Assembly (NCBI GenBank): GCA_001785725.1
Contig: MFUQ01000018.1
Coordinates: forward strand, 21,213 to 37,959
Direction: 5' to 3'
DNA from: Candidatus Nomurabacteria bacterium RIFCSPLOWO2_01_FULL_36_10b
GTDB taxonomy: Bacteria; Patescibacteriota; Minisyncoccia; Phycocordibacterales; UBA1006
DNA: 16,747 bases
Positions 7,648 to 13,745 of the stretch are shown in pieces. The notes under the pieces were generated by a model. That model searched no databases. It saw only the letters and a list, made by a program, of their open reading frames with translations, and was not told the DNA's origin. How positions within the stretch are numbered: position 1 is the stretch's first letter; every line of letters begins with the position of its first letter. The translations under genes and the position numbers were made by a program.

Positions 7648-8373
7648 ATGACTACACAAAATAATGATAAACGACATTTCAGACCCAAACGTCTAACGAC
7701 TCAAGATATCCGCGATGGATGTATTTATCTAACAAATGGCGATGAGAAAGAAACACAAGTTTGTGTTGTTAATGAAGAATTACGTCAAGGCATTGATTTT
7801 ATTTCTAAAACAGAAAAATCTGTTACGTTCTTTGGCTCTGCTCGCACAAAACCAAATGATGAATTCTATCTTAAGGCCTATCGCCTAGCTAAGCGGTGTT
7901 CTGAGTTAAGATATACTATTGTAAGTGGTGGTGGCCCCGGTATAATGGAAGCCGCAAATAAAGGAGCTAATGATGCTGGTGGAAAATCTATTGGAATGAC
8001 AATTCAATTACCAACTGAACAAGAAACAAATCAATATGTTAGTGATGAAATTCCATTCTATTACTTTTTCACTCGCAAAGTAGCTCTTACATATTCCGGT
8101 GAAGCATATCTATACTTTCCCGGAGGATTCGGAACATTTGATGAACTTTTTAATATGCTTACTCTTATTCAAACAGATAAAATAGCTCACGTTCCAATAA
8201 TTTTGGTTTGTAGCGAATTCTGGAAACCTTTGGAAACTTTCTTTCGCGAAAATATGTTAAATCCTTCACATATAGATATAGATCATAACGACCTGAATCT
8301 TTATACCATTATGGATGATGAAGATGCTATTATTGAAGTAATAAAAAATGCAAGTATTCGTAAGGATGATTAA
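7648..8373 (+). CDS. LOG-family (TIGR00730-type) nucleotide 5'-monophosphate phosphoribohydrolase
   Basis: 241-residue cytoplasmic Rossmann-fold protein. The glycine-rich loop VSGGGPGIMEA (92-102) and the signature PGGFGTFDE (158-166) are both intact, as is the FTRKVAL segment (141-147) whose Arg contributes to the active site. Family members cleave the N-glycosidic bond of nucleoside 5'-monophosphates (cytokinin-activating LOG in plants; purine/pyrimidine nucleotidases such as PpnN in bacteria). They were long mislabelled lysine decarboxylases. The substrate here is not known. The N-terminal 50 residues are charged and extend beyond the minimal domain. The gene is monocistronic: divergent from pepF and closed by a terminator. 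Confidence 0.9.
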   Translation: MTTQNNDKRHFRPKRLTTQDIRDGCIYLTNGDEKETQVCVVNEELRQGIDFISKTEKSVTFFGSARTKPNDEFYLKAYRLAKRCSELRYTIVSGGGPGIMEAANKGANDAGGKSIGMTIQLPTEQETNQYVSDEIPFYYFFTRKVALTYSGEAYLYFPGGFGTFDELFNMLTLIQTDKIAHVPIILVCSEFWKPLETFFRENMLNPSHIDIDHNDLNLYTIMDDEDAIIEVIKNASIRKDD

Positions 8374-8377
8374 AAAT

Positions 8378-8403
8378 AAAAAACCGCCAATCGGCGGTTT
8401 TTT
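8378..8403. terminator. Bidirectional intrinsic terminator
   Basis: Perfect 11-bp stem, AAAAAACCGCC (8378-8388) and GGCGGTTTTTT (8393-8403), loop AATC. It starts five bases after the LOG-family stop and lies between that gene and the convergent small membrane gene, giving a U-run on both strands. Confidence 0.9.
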
Positions 8404-8427
8404 ATTAAAATTCAATTTTATAGTAAA

Positions 8428-8766
8428 TTATTGTATTAATTTCTTTCCATCCCTCACAATACTTTTCGTAATGCGTGTCATAATACTCCGAACAATTTCA
8501 GTTATCAATCGCACAAGCGCCAGTAATCCTATAAGAATAAAACATACTATCTCTAATGTCGTGCTATCCAAAATAGCAAACAATACTACAAACACTATAA
8601 TTAATCCTAATAATATCAATGATACTATAGCAAAAACTGGTCGTACTATATCAAAACTAATATCACTCAGTCCTTCTTCTGTATTATCGTGTACGCCTTT
8701 CACATCGCGATATGTTTTATATGTTTTAAGAAGTGATAATAGAAACATACAGATATTATATAACAA
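8428..8766 (-). CDS. Small two-helix membrane protein, unrecognised
   Basis: 112 residues. A Lys/Arg-containing N-terminal segment (KTYKTYRDVKGVHDNTEEGL) precedes two strong membrane helices (about 42-66 and 70-90) and a basic C-terminus (SIMTRITKSIVRDGKK). A start at codon 7 (8748) is equally possible. It lies 39 bases downstream of livF on the same strand and ends just before the bidirectional terminator, so it may be the last gene of the livF transcript. An open frame on the opposite strand covers it, but the hydrophobic pattern and terminator position favour this strand. No family recognised. Confidence 0.6.
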   Translation of the reverse strand: MLYNICMFLLSLLKTYKTYRDVKGVHDNTEEGLSDISFDIVRPVFAIVSLILLGLIIVFVVLFAILDSTTLEIVCFILIGLLALVRLITEIVRSIMTRITKSIVRDGKKLIQ

Positions 8767-8805
8767 AAATCCAAAAGATGGGTTAAACTTCTTATGTTTT
8801 ATTTC

Positions 8806-9540
8806 TTACTCCTTATAATGCCCCATGAAAACTTTTTCAAGAATACCAGAAGAAATTAAGTTATCTGGAGTATCTACTTTTATAATCTTCCCCTTATCCA
8901 AAAGATAAGCGCGATTTACGATAGTAAGAATAGATTTTATATTATGTTCAACGACAACAATCGCTGTGCCTCTCTTTTCATTAATTTCTTTTACTTTCAT
9001 AAAAACCTCTTTTACCATCTTTGGAGATAGTCCTAGTGATGGCTCGTCTAGGAGAAGAAGTTTGGGGTCAGTCATAAGACCACGTCCGATAGCAAGCATT
9101 TGCTGTTGCCCGCCAGATAAGCTACCACTTTTGTGATTTAATTTAATACGTAACGCTGGGAAAATATCAATAACTTCTTCAATACGCTCATCTACCGCTT
9201 TTTTATTCTTAATAATAACACCACCCATTTCAAGATTCTCTCGTACAGTTAAACTCTTAAAAATTTGTCTACCTTGCGGAACAAATGAAATTCCTAAATG
9301 CACAATTTCGTGTGGAACAGGATGTATTATATTGCCACGCAATTTAATAATTCCAGCATTCGTATTGTAAATACCAAATAACGCCTTTAAGATTGTTGAT
9401 TTACCTGCGCCATTTGGACCCATAAGAGCGATAATTTCTCTTTCATTTATATCTACATCAACACCATCAAGCGCCTTCACACCACCAAAGGCGACTTTAA
9501 TATCGCGCATCATTATTAGATTATTATTTATATGCGACAT
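8806..9540 (-). CDS. livF: Branched-chain amino-acid-type ABC transporter ATPase LivF
   Basis: One of two cytoplasmic ATPases that power a HAAT-family importer. 244 residues. Walker A GPNGAGKST (41-49), Q-loop FVPQGRQIF (Q89), signature LSGGQQQ (141-147), Walker B LLLLDEP (161-167) with catalytic E166, and switch H199 (VVVEHN). FGGVKALDGV, FVPQGRQIF and GLMTDPKLLLLDEPSLGLSP are typical of LivF rather than LivG. All catalytic residues are present. The partner genes livG, livM and livH lie on the same strand but about 1.6 kb upstream, separated by unrelated genes. It has its own promoter (AAGACA-17-TATACT) and a roughly 24-base leader without a Shine-Dalgarno sequence. Confidence 0.93.
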   Translation of the reverse strand: MSHINNNLIMMRDIKVAFGGVKALDGVDVDINEREIIALMGPNGAGKSTILKALFGIYNTNAGIIKLRGNIIHPVPHEIVHLGISFVPQGRQIFKSLTVRENLEMGGVIIKNKKAVDERIEEVIDIFPALRIKLNHKSGSLSGGQQQMLAIGRGLMTDPKLLLLDEPSLGLSPKMVKEVFMKVKEINEKRGTAIVVVEHNIKSILTIVNRAYLLDKGKIIKVDTPDNLISSGILEKVFMGHYKE

Positions 9541-9570
9541 ATTATTTTTAATTTTCTACAAGTATTGTTT

Positions 9571-9599
9571 AGTATACCAAAATTCGCTTTAATTGTCTT
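9571..9599 (-). promoter_or_regulatory. livF promoter
   Basis: Minus-strand AAGACA (9599-9594), 17 bases, TATACT (9576-9571). Transcription should start near 9564, leaving a short leader before the ATG at 9540. It shows livF can be expressed apart from livHMG. Confidence 0.55.
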
Positions 9600-9617
9600 T
9601 TGTGAAAGTACCCCACC

Positions 9618-9660
9618 CGTCCCGTCAGACGGGACGACCTCCCCTACACTAGGGGAGGTC
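9618..9660. repeat. Tandem GC-rich palindromes
   Basis: Two perfect hairpins stand back to back. CGTCCCGTC/GACGGGACG spans 9618-9636 around a single A. GACCTCCCCTA/TAGGGGAGGTC spans 9636-9660 around a CAC loop. The second contains the in-frame TAG that ends the DUF559 remnant. A small GTCTC/GAGAC hairpin followed by six T's lies just to the right (9658-9676). No U-tract adjoins the main pair, so they look like REP-type elements rather than simple terminators. Confidence 0.65.
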
Positions 9661-9845
9661 TCGGAGAGACTTTTTTATAGTTTTGAGAACATAAATTACT
9701 CTCATATCAATATCATAATTTTGGAATCTAAGAACATGAATATCAAGATTGAAGAAAAACTCTGTTCTTTGTGTGTCATATAATTGCTTATCTTCATGAT
9801 ATTTACCATCAAGCTCTATAACAAGTCGTTTTTGTGTATTATAAA
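9649..9845 (-). pseudogene. DUF559 (very-short-patch-repair-like endonuclease fold) remnant, N-terminal half lost
   Basis: The minus strand reads 63 codons from 9840 to a TAG at 9649-9651, plus a few before it. The reading contains FYNTQKRLVIELDGKYHE, then YDTQRTEFFFNLDIHVLRFQNYDID, then MRVIYVLKTIKKSL. These are the three conserved blocks of DUF559 proteins (the K-L-V-I-E-L-D-G-x-x-H strand, the Y-D-x-x-R-T helix and the V-L-R-F-x-N strand). The family's N-terminal half is missing. Upstream the frame shows no family sequence, meets a stop and offers no usable ATG, GTG or TTG; the only ATG comes after the conserved core. The break coincides with the start of the plus-strand membrane gene at 9846. 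The C-terminal end is cut within a palindrome. Confidence 0.75.
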
Positions 9846-10115
9846 ATGAGTGAGTCAGACAACTACAATAACTGGCAACTTTTTAGTGCCATAGTTGTCT
9901 TGTTTGGTTTTTTGTTTCTTGCGCTTAACACAAAATTGAGCAATGTAATTGGGTGGATATTAAATGCAATGGGACATTTCGCATGCATTATGTATATGTT
10001 CCCACCACCTAATCAATTATATGACGTGACATTTTTCCAAGCTCTTTCAATTGGCGTAGCGCTGTACACCATTTACAAGATATTTTTTCCAAACAGAAAA
10101 CCCCCTCATGAGTAG
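9846..10115 (+). CDS. Small membrane protein, unrecognised
   Basis: 89 residues from the ATG at 9846 (MSESDNYNNWQLFSAIVV); a GTG four codons upstream is the alternative. Three hydrophobic segments (about 10-28, 33-50 and 62-79) with a Pro-rich loop (MFPPPNQLYD) and a basic tail (FFPNRKPPHE). No family recognised. The stop codon lies inside its own terminator hairpin. Isolated on the plus strand among minus-strand genes, and abutting the break point of the DUF559 remnant, so it may have come in with the rearrangement that destroyed that gene. Confidence 0.6.
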   Translation: MSESDNYNNWQLFSAIVVLFGFLFLALNTKLSNVIGWILNAMGHFACIMYMFPPPNQLYDVTFFQALSIGVALYTIYKIFFPNRKPPHE

Positions 10116-10126
10116 GGGGATTTTCT
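10095..10126 (+). terminator. Intrinsic terminator of the small membrane gene
   Basis: CCCCCT (10101-10106) pairs with AGGGGG (10114-10119), extended by flanking A/T pairs, and is followed by TTTTCTTT. The TAG stop (10113-10115) sits in the right arm. The A-run on the left may also let it act on the minus strand. Confidence 0.8.
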
Positions 10127-10170
10127 TTAATAAAAATGAAACGTCTCAATTGCAATATATAATAAAAATA

Positions 10171-10521
10171 TCAATTTCTGATATTTAATAAACCGCGTAT
10201 CATAAAAAAAACTTTCTGTAATGATTCTTGTGGTAATAATTCACCAGTAAATTGTATTTTACGATTAATATAGTCAATTGATCGCAAGTGATCAGTCAGG
10301 ACTGTACCACAGATAGAGCTGGTAATAAAAGGGATATCAAGAAAGAAATCCGGCTTACGAGAAGTAATAGGACATATAATCGCAAGATTTGAACGTCCGT
10401 GATATTTTTTCGTAGAAAGAACAACCGCAGGGCGGAAACCTCCCTGTTCATGACCAATCACAGGATCAAAATTTACCCAAATAATATCGCCTTGATTAGG
10501 AATATAATATTGACGTTTCAT
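10171..10521 (-). CDS. MazF/PemK-type toxin endoribonuclease
   Basis: 116 residues from the ATG at 10521 (MKRQYYIPNQGDIIWVNFDP); an upstream in-frame ATG at 10560 lies within the antitoxin gene. The family core is clear: GDIIWVNFDPVIGHEQGGFRPAVVLS (11-36), with the conserved Arg at R30 in GFRP, and CPITSRK (50-56) carrying the conserved Thr (T53). MazF proteins cut mRNA at short sequence motifs and are held inactive by the cognate MazE; the cleavage motif cannot be read from sequence. The start is 8 bases after the antitoxin stop, the usual toxin-after-antitoxin order. The frame is intact. Confidence 0.88.
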   Translation of the reverse strand: MKRQYYIPNQGDIIWVNFDPVIGHEQGGFRPAVVLSTKKYHGRSNLAIICPITSRKPDFFLDIPFITSSICGTVLTDHLRSIDYINRKIQFTGELLPQESLQKVFFMIRGLLNIRN

Positions 10522-10529
10522 AAAAATAA

Positions 10530-10805
10530 TTATAATGGCACATGTCCATCCCACATCCACCTCTTCTCTTCACCAACATCTGGACCCCATTCAATATTTT
10601 CTCGACCATACATGCCTTCTATAGGTATTTGCTCTAACATTTCATTAAAAGATAAATTTTCTTCTGACAATCTTTTAATAATTAGTTGACCATGGCTACT
10701 GTTGATTTCTACAATATTCCCAGCAACAAGGCATGCTTCATCAGCACATTCTTTTGGAATACGTACTGCTAAACTATTCCCCCATTTTTGTATGCGTGGT
10801 GCCAT
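10530..10805 (-). CDS. MazE-type antitoxin (AbrB/SpoVT fold)
   Basis: 91 residues from the ATG at 10805. The swapped-hairpin DNA-binding domain is MAPRIQKWGNSLAVRIPKEC onward (1-45), nearly the family consensus. The acidic C-terminal tail with IEWGPDVGEEKRW (71-83) is the MazF-binding segment in homologues. The frame continues to an ATG at 10859, which would add 18 basic residues; I prefer 10805 because homologues begin just before QKWGNS, but cannot exclude the longer form. A 25-bp palindrome at 10884-10908 is well placed for autorepression by MazE or MazEF. Confidence 0.85.
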   Translation of the reverse strand: MAPRIQKWGNSLAVRIPKECADEACLVAGNIVEINSSHGQLIIKRLSEENLSFNEMLEQIPIEGMYGRENIEWGPDVGEEKRWMWDGHVPL

Positions 10806-10883
10806 AGAAATAGGCGATATTATAAATTTTCTTCGGCGCAATGTTTTGATAGTCTTCATATATCAAGAACGATAATTATTTAT

Positions 10884-10908
10884 AATGTATATACATAGTA
10901 TATACATT
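10884..10908. promoter_or_regulatory. Palindromic operator upstream of mazEF
   Basis: Perfect 11-bp inverted repeat, AATGTATATAC (10884-10894) and GTATATACATT (10898-10908), around ATA. It contains a minus-strand TATACT (10902-10897) that could serve as the -10 box, so binding would block transcription. The location and symmetry are those of toxin-antitoxin autoregulatory sites; the assignment to MazE is inference. Confidence 0.7.
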
Positions 10909-10930
10909 GCTCTTTCCTTATAAAAATAAG

Positions 10931-10939
10931 TTATCCACA
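10931..10939 (+). promoter_or_regulatory. Single DnaA-box-like 9-mer
   Basis: TTATCCACA is a perfect match to the DnaA box consensus. It is alone, with no cluster, no adjacent AT-rich unwinding region clearly set apart from the surroundings, and no dnaA or dnaN nearby. It may be a regulatory DnaA site for the adjacent strong promoter or chance. Confidence 0.3.
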
Positions 10940-10968
10940 AGACACTTCACATAATACATTACGTATAT

Positions 10969-10997
10969 TTGACAACGGATATCATATATGCTATAAT
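10969..10997 (+). promoter_or_regulatory. Perfect-consensus sigma70 promoter
   Basis: TTGACA (10969-10974), exactly 17 bases, TATAAT (10992-10997): both hexamers and the spacer are ideal. It points into 120 bases with no sizeable plus-strand gene before livG, which is read the other way. Transcription should start near 11004. Confidence 0.85.
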
Positions 10998-11003
10998 ACC
11001 AAG

Positions 11004-11117
11004 CAAGATGAAAAAATTTAACCCCTCACCCGTAGATTACGGGTGAGTAAAGACCCCCACAATAACTCTAGGCCGCCACTGCAAAAAGAGCGGAAGGAGT
11101 TGGGGGCTTTTTCTTTT
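11004..11117 (+). ncRNA. Candidate structured small RNA
   Basis: Starts from the ideal promoter and ends in TTTTTCTTTTT. Hairpin 1: CTCACCCGTA (11025-11034)/TACGGGTGAG (11038-11047), 10 bp. Long stem 2: CCCCC (11054-11058) with GGGGG (11102-11106), then, past a 5-base bulge, AACTC (11064-11068) with GAGTT (11097-11101), enclosing CCGC (11073-11076)/GCGG (11090-11093). Stem 2 plus the U-rich tail looks like a terminator. A 12-codon frame, MKKFNPSPVDYG, starts at 11008 and ends in hairpin 1, so a leader peptide or small protein is possible. It does not match what I know of SRP RNA, tmRNA, 6S, RNase P or common riboswitches. It is convergent with livG and stops about where that gene ends, so a role in regulating livG is conceivable. 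Confidence 0.5.
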
Positions 11118-11120
11118 TCA

Positions 11121-11873
11121 TCAATCTCCCAAATACGCTTCTATGACTCCGCGGTTTGAAAAGACATCTTTTGCAGTACCTTCAGCAAGATGTTCACCTG
11201 CATCAAGAACGTAAACATGGTCTGATAACTCACGGATAAGATCCATGTTGTGTTCAACAAGAACAACAGCTTTCCCTTCATCGCGAAGTTCTTTTAAAAT
11301 AGATGACACAAGTTTAACCATCTCTGGGAAAAGCCCCGCGAATGGTTCATCAAAAAATAAAATATGTGATTCACCGTCGGTACGCTCCCCCATCGCAATC
11401 ACACGTGCAATTTCTAGAAGCTTGCGCTGACCGTACGATAGATTAACGGCAAGATTATCTTTCTTTTCAAAAATATCAACACGGCGAAGAATTTTTTCTG
11501 CAATATCAATATGATATTTATCATGACGTTCAAAGAGTGACTTAAAAACATTACGTTCTGTTAATACTACAAGAATATTGTCTAGAACTGTCATTTGCTC
11601 AAAGAGGCGTGGTTGCTGAAATGTTCTTGTAATACCATATGTTGCTACATCATATGCTGGCATATTATCAATTTTCGTATGTTCTCCTATAGTTATATTC
11701 CCATCATCAAAAGGCATCATTCCAGTGATAAGATTAATCATAGTTGTTTTACCGCAACCATTTGGGCCAATTACACTAGTGATTTTGCCGGGTTCAAAAG
11801 AAAGTGAGACGCCATTAACTGCAGAAACACCATTAAAAATCTTTTTTAGTTTGTGTGTAGAGAGTAGTGACAT
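11121..11873 (-). CDS. livG: Branched-chain amino-acid-type ABC transporter ATPase LivG
   Basis: Second ATPase of the HAAT importer, cytoplasmic face. 250 residues. Walker A GPNGCGKTT (36-44), Q-loop RTFQQPRLF (Q86), signature LSYGQRK (145-151), Walker B ILFFDEP (171-177) with E176, switch H208 (LVEHNM). YGITRTFQQPRLFEQMTVLDN and FFDEPFAGLFP are LivG-type features. Its TGA stop lies directly against the convergent small-RNA tail. It is 45 bases downstream of livM; that gap carries a stable hairpin, so its expression may differ from livHM. No Shine-Dalgarno sequence. Confidence 0.92.
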   Translation of the reverse strand: MSLLSTHKLKKIFNGVSAVNGVSLSFEPGKITSVIGPNGCGKTTMINLITGMMPFDDGNITIGEHTKIDNMPAYDVATYGITRTFQQPRLFEQMTVLDNILVVLTERNVFKSLFERHDKYHIDIAEKILRRVDIFEKKDNLAVNLSYGQRKLLEIARVIAMGERTDGESHILFFDEPFAGLFPEMVKLVSSILKELRDEGKAVVLVEHNMDLIRELSDHVYVLDAGEHLAEGTAKDVFSNRGVIEAYLGD

Positions 11874-11883
11874 AAATAATGAG

Positions 11884-11912
11884 TTATTCTTCCGGCAACG
11901 CCGGGAGAATAA
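11884..11912 (-). promoter_or_regulatory. Intercistronic hairpin between livM and livG
   Basis: 13-bp stem with one T/G mismatch (a wobble pair in RNA) (arms 11884-11896 and 11900-11912; core CCGGC/GCCGG, loop AAC) filling most of the 45-base gap. There is no U-tract after it on the minus strand, so it is more likely an mRNA stability or processing element, or a partial attenuator, than a full terminator. Confidence 0.55.
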
Positions 11913-11918
11913 GTATTA

Positions 11919-12785
11919 TCATAGTTTATAATTCCCCATAACACCTTGCGGACGATAAATCATAAGAATTATAAGAAGAACGCCGTATACGACCTGACGC
12001 ATCTGCGCGGCAATTTCTGTAGGAAAGCCAACAAAGCGCAATGCTTCCGGCAAAAGTATCATTATTATTGCACCCAACACAGCACCTTTATTATTCGCAA
12101 GTCCGCCTAGAATAATAATTGCTAGTATAAAAATTGATTCCATGAGAACGAATGATGATGGGTCAATGAATGTAATATAACTTGCAAAAAGAGACCCAGC
12201 AATTGATGCCATGCCAGCGCTTACAATAAAGATAAGAAGTTTATAACTATGCGTACGATAACCAAAAACTTGTATAACCTTCTCATCTTCACGAATAGCC
12301 ATAAGTACACGACCAAATGATGACCGCGTGATTGCTTGAGAAAGTAAAAATACAAAAACAGTTAATATAATTACTAAAATAAGAAATGCGCCATTTTCAC
12401 TTAAAATTAAACCAAAAAGTTCTGGCCGTCCAATACCCGGTAATCCAAGCGGACCCCTTGTTAATCCTTGCCAGTTAAGCATCACACTGTAAATAATTAT
12501 ATTGAAACCGAACGAACCAAGCGCATAATAGTCATCTTTAAATTTTGATAATACTGTGCCAATGATACTACTGATAACGATAGTTGCGACAATGCCAATT
12601 AACATTGATAGAAAAAAATTCATGCCTAATGCGCGCATTAATATCGCTGTCGTGTATGCTCCAATACCATAGAATGCGGCTTGAGTAATAGATAATAACC
12701 CGGTATAACCAACGACCAAATTAAGTGAAAGTCCTAAGATAGAAAAAATACCTATTAAAATGAGAAGATGTATGACGTAATCCAT
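11919..12785 (-). CDS. livM: Branched-chain amino-acid-type ABC transporter permease LivM
   Basis: One of two membrane subunits. 288 residues and about eight hydrophobic helices. The N-terminal signature LSLNLVVGYTGLLSITQAAF (19-38) with GIGAYTTAIL is typical of LivM. The cytoplasmic coupling loop SSFGRVLMAIREDEKVIQVFGY (155-176) is the EAA-like segment that contacts the ATPases. It starts 5 bases after the livH stop, so the two permeases should be made together and form a heterodimer. It lacks the long N-terminal extension of the E. coli protein, as many LivM homologues do. Confidence 0.9.
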   Translation of the reverse strand: MDYVIHLLILIGIFSILGLSLNLVVGYTGLLSITQAAFYGIGAYTTAILMRALGMNFFLSMLIGIVATIVISSIIGTVLSKFKDDYYALGSFGFNIIIYSVMLNWQGLTRGPLGLPGIGRPELFGLILSENGAFLILVIILTVFVFLLSQAITRSSFGRVLMAIREDEKVIQVFGYRTHSYKLLIFIVSAGMASIAGSLFASYITFIDPSSFVLMESIFILAIIILGGLANNKGAVLGAIIMILLPEALRFVGFPTEIAAQMRQVVYGVLLIILMIYRPQGVMGNYKL

Positions 12786-12790
12786 AATAT

Positions 12791-13660
12791 TTATGTACCA
12801 ATGATTCCTTTTGGTCTAAAAAGAAGGAAAATAATTAAAAGCCCAAATGCAATCGCGTCTTTCCATTCACCAGACACTTGAAGCACAGCAAAGTTTTCAA
12901 CAAAAGCCAAAAGAAATGCGCCAATCACAGCTCCGCCAATACTACCTGCTCCACCAATGATTGCTGCAATTACTCCCTTCAAAAGAAGCGCCATACCCAT
13001 AGTTGGTTCAATACCAGTATCAAACCCAACTAATACACCAGATAGCCCAGCAATAGCGGCGCCAATGAAGAATACATATCCTATCACACGCTGTGTATTT
13101 ATTCCTACAATCTTAGCAACTTCCACATCATCGCTAATTGCTCTGATTGATTTACCTAACATCGTGTATCGCAATAATACGACCAATCCTATCGTCAACA
13201 AAATTGCCGTAACAACAATAATAAGCTGTGTCTCTGTAATATACGCGCCAGCAATCTGTATAACGCGAGCAGGAGCGCCGTTCTTTACAAGTGTCTGAAA
13301 CTGACTTGTAAAAAATATTGCTAAAATGGCTTGAATTGCAGTAAAAGCCCCAAGCGACGCCACCAAAAGCACCATATTTGATGCCTTCCTCTCTCTCAAT
13401 CTAGTATAAATAACCTTATCCATGAGAAGCCCTATCAAAGCAGTAATAACAATTGCAATTACAACTCCAACTATGAGAGGAAAGTCAAACTTCTTATATA
13501 AAAGAAAAACCATGTACCCACCAACGGCAGTTAGCGCGCCATAACCTAAATCAAAGAATTTTGCCGTACGAAAAATCATCGTAAAACCAAGTCCTACGAG
13601 CGCATAAATTGACCCGGCAATAATACTATTTACAATCACCTGTGGCAGTATGGAATGCAT
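12791..13660 (-). CDS. livH: Branched-chain amino-acid-type ABC transporter permease LivH
   Basis: 289 residues, about eight membrane helices. GLGFTMIFRTAKFFDLGYGA (23-42) and the coupling loop TMLGKSIRAISDDVEVAKIVGI (166-187) match LivH. GVIAAIIGGAGSIGGAVIGAFLLAFVEN near the C-terminus is also characteristic. First gene of livH-livM-livG, preceded by its own promoter and by a winged-helix gene. The substrate cannot be deduced: the family carries Leu/Ile/Val but also urea, amides and other amino acids, and specificity comes from the binding protein, which is not in the window. Confidence 0.9.
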   Translation of the reverse strand: MHSILPQVIVNSIIAGSIYALVGLGFTMIFRTAKFFDLGYGALTAVGGYMVFLLYKKFDFPLIVGVVIAIVITALIGLLMDKVIYTRLRERKASNMVLLVASLGAFTAIQAILAIFFTSQFQTLVKNGAPARVIQIAGAYITETQLIIVVTAILLTIGLVVLLRYTMLGKSIRAISDDVEVAKIVGINTQRVIGYVFFIGAAIAGLSGVLVGFDTGIEPTMGMALLLKGVIAAIIGGAGSIGGAVIGAFLLAFVENFAVLQVSGEWKDAIAFGLLIIFLLFRPKGIIGT

Positions 13661-13682
13661 ATTGTGTGTTAGATATACTTAT

Positions 13683-13710
13683 ACTATAGCAAATATTCTT
13701 AGTTTGGTAA
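13683..13710 (-). promoter_or_regulatory. livH promoter
   Basis: Minus-strand TTACCA (13710-13705), 16 bases, TATAGT (13688-13683), with start of transcription expected about 16 bases before the ATG at 13660. A small palindrome, AGAATA/TATTCT (13716-13731), lies immediately upstream of the -35 box and could be a regulator site. Confidence 0.5.
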
Positions 13711-13745
13711 AACAGAGAATACTTATATTCTATAAGAAAACGAAG

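Noticed and set aside
8348..8818. 156-codon plus-strand frame downstream of the LOG-family gene
   Set aside because: It overlaps the LOG-family 3' end and runs through a perfect bidirectional terminator. The minus-strand frame at 8428-8766 has proper membrane-protein character.
9532..9783. 83-codon plus-strand frame over the livF upstream region
   Set aside because: It lies opposite the livF promoter and the DUF559 remnant and crosses both palindromes. No protein-like pattern.
10171..10859. mazEF as part of a larger defence island
   Set aside because: No restriction, CRISPR, Abi or other defence genes adjoin it; the only nuclease-like neighbour is the broken DUF559 fragment.
10931..10939. 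Perfect DnaA box suggesting a replication origin
   Set aside because: Only one box; no cluster, no dnaA, dnaN or gidA neighbours. A near match (TTTTCCACA) at about 1059 is 10 kb away.
11004..11117. SRP (4.5S) RNA, because of GCGGAAGGAG and a GC-rich stem
   Set aside because: The GGAA is not closed by the required helix, the conserved partner loop is absent, and the bases do not follow the SRP domain IV pattern.
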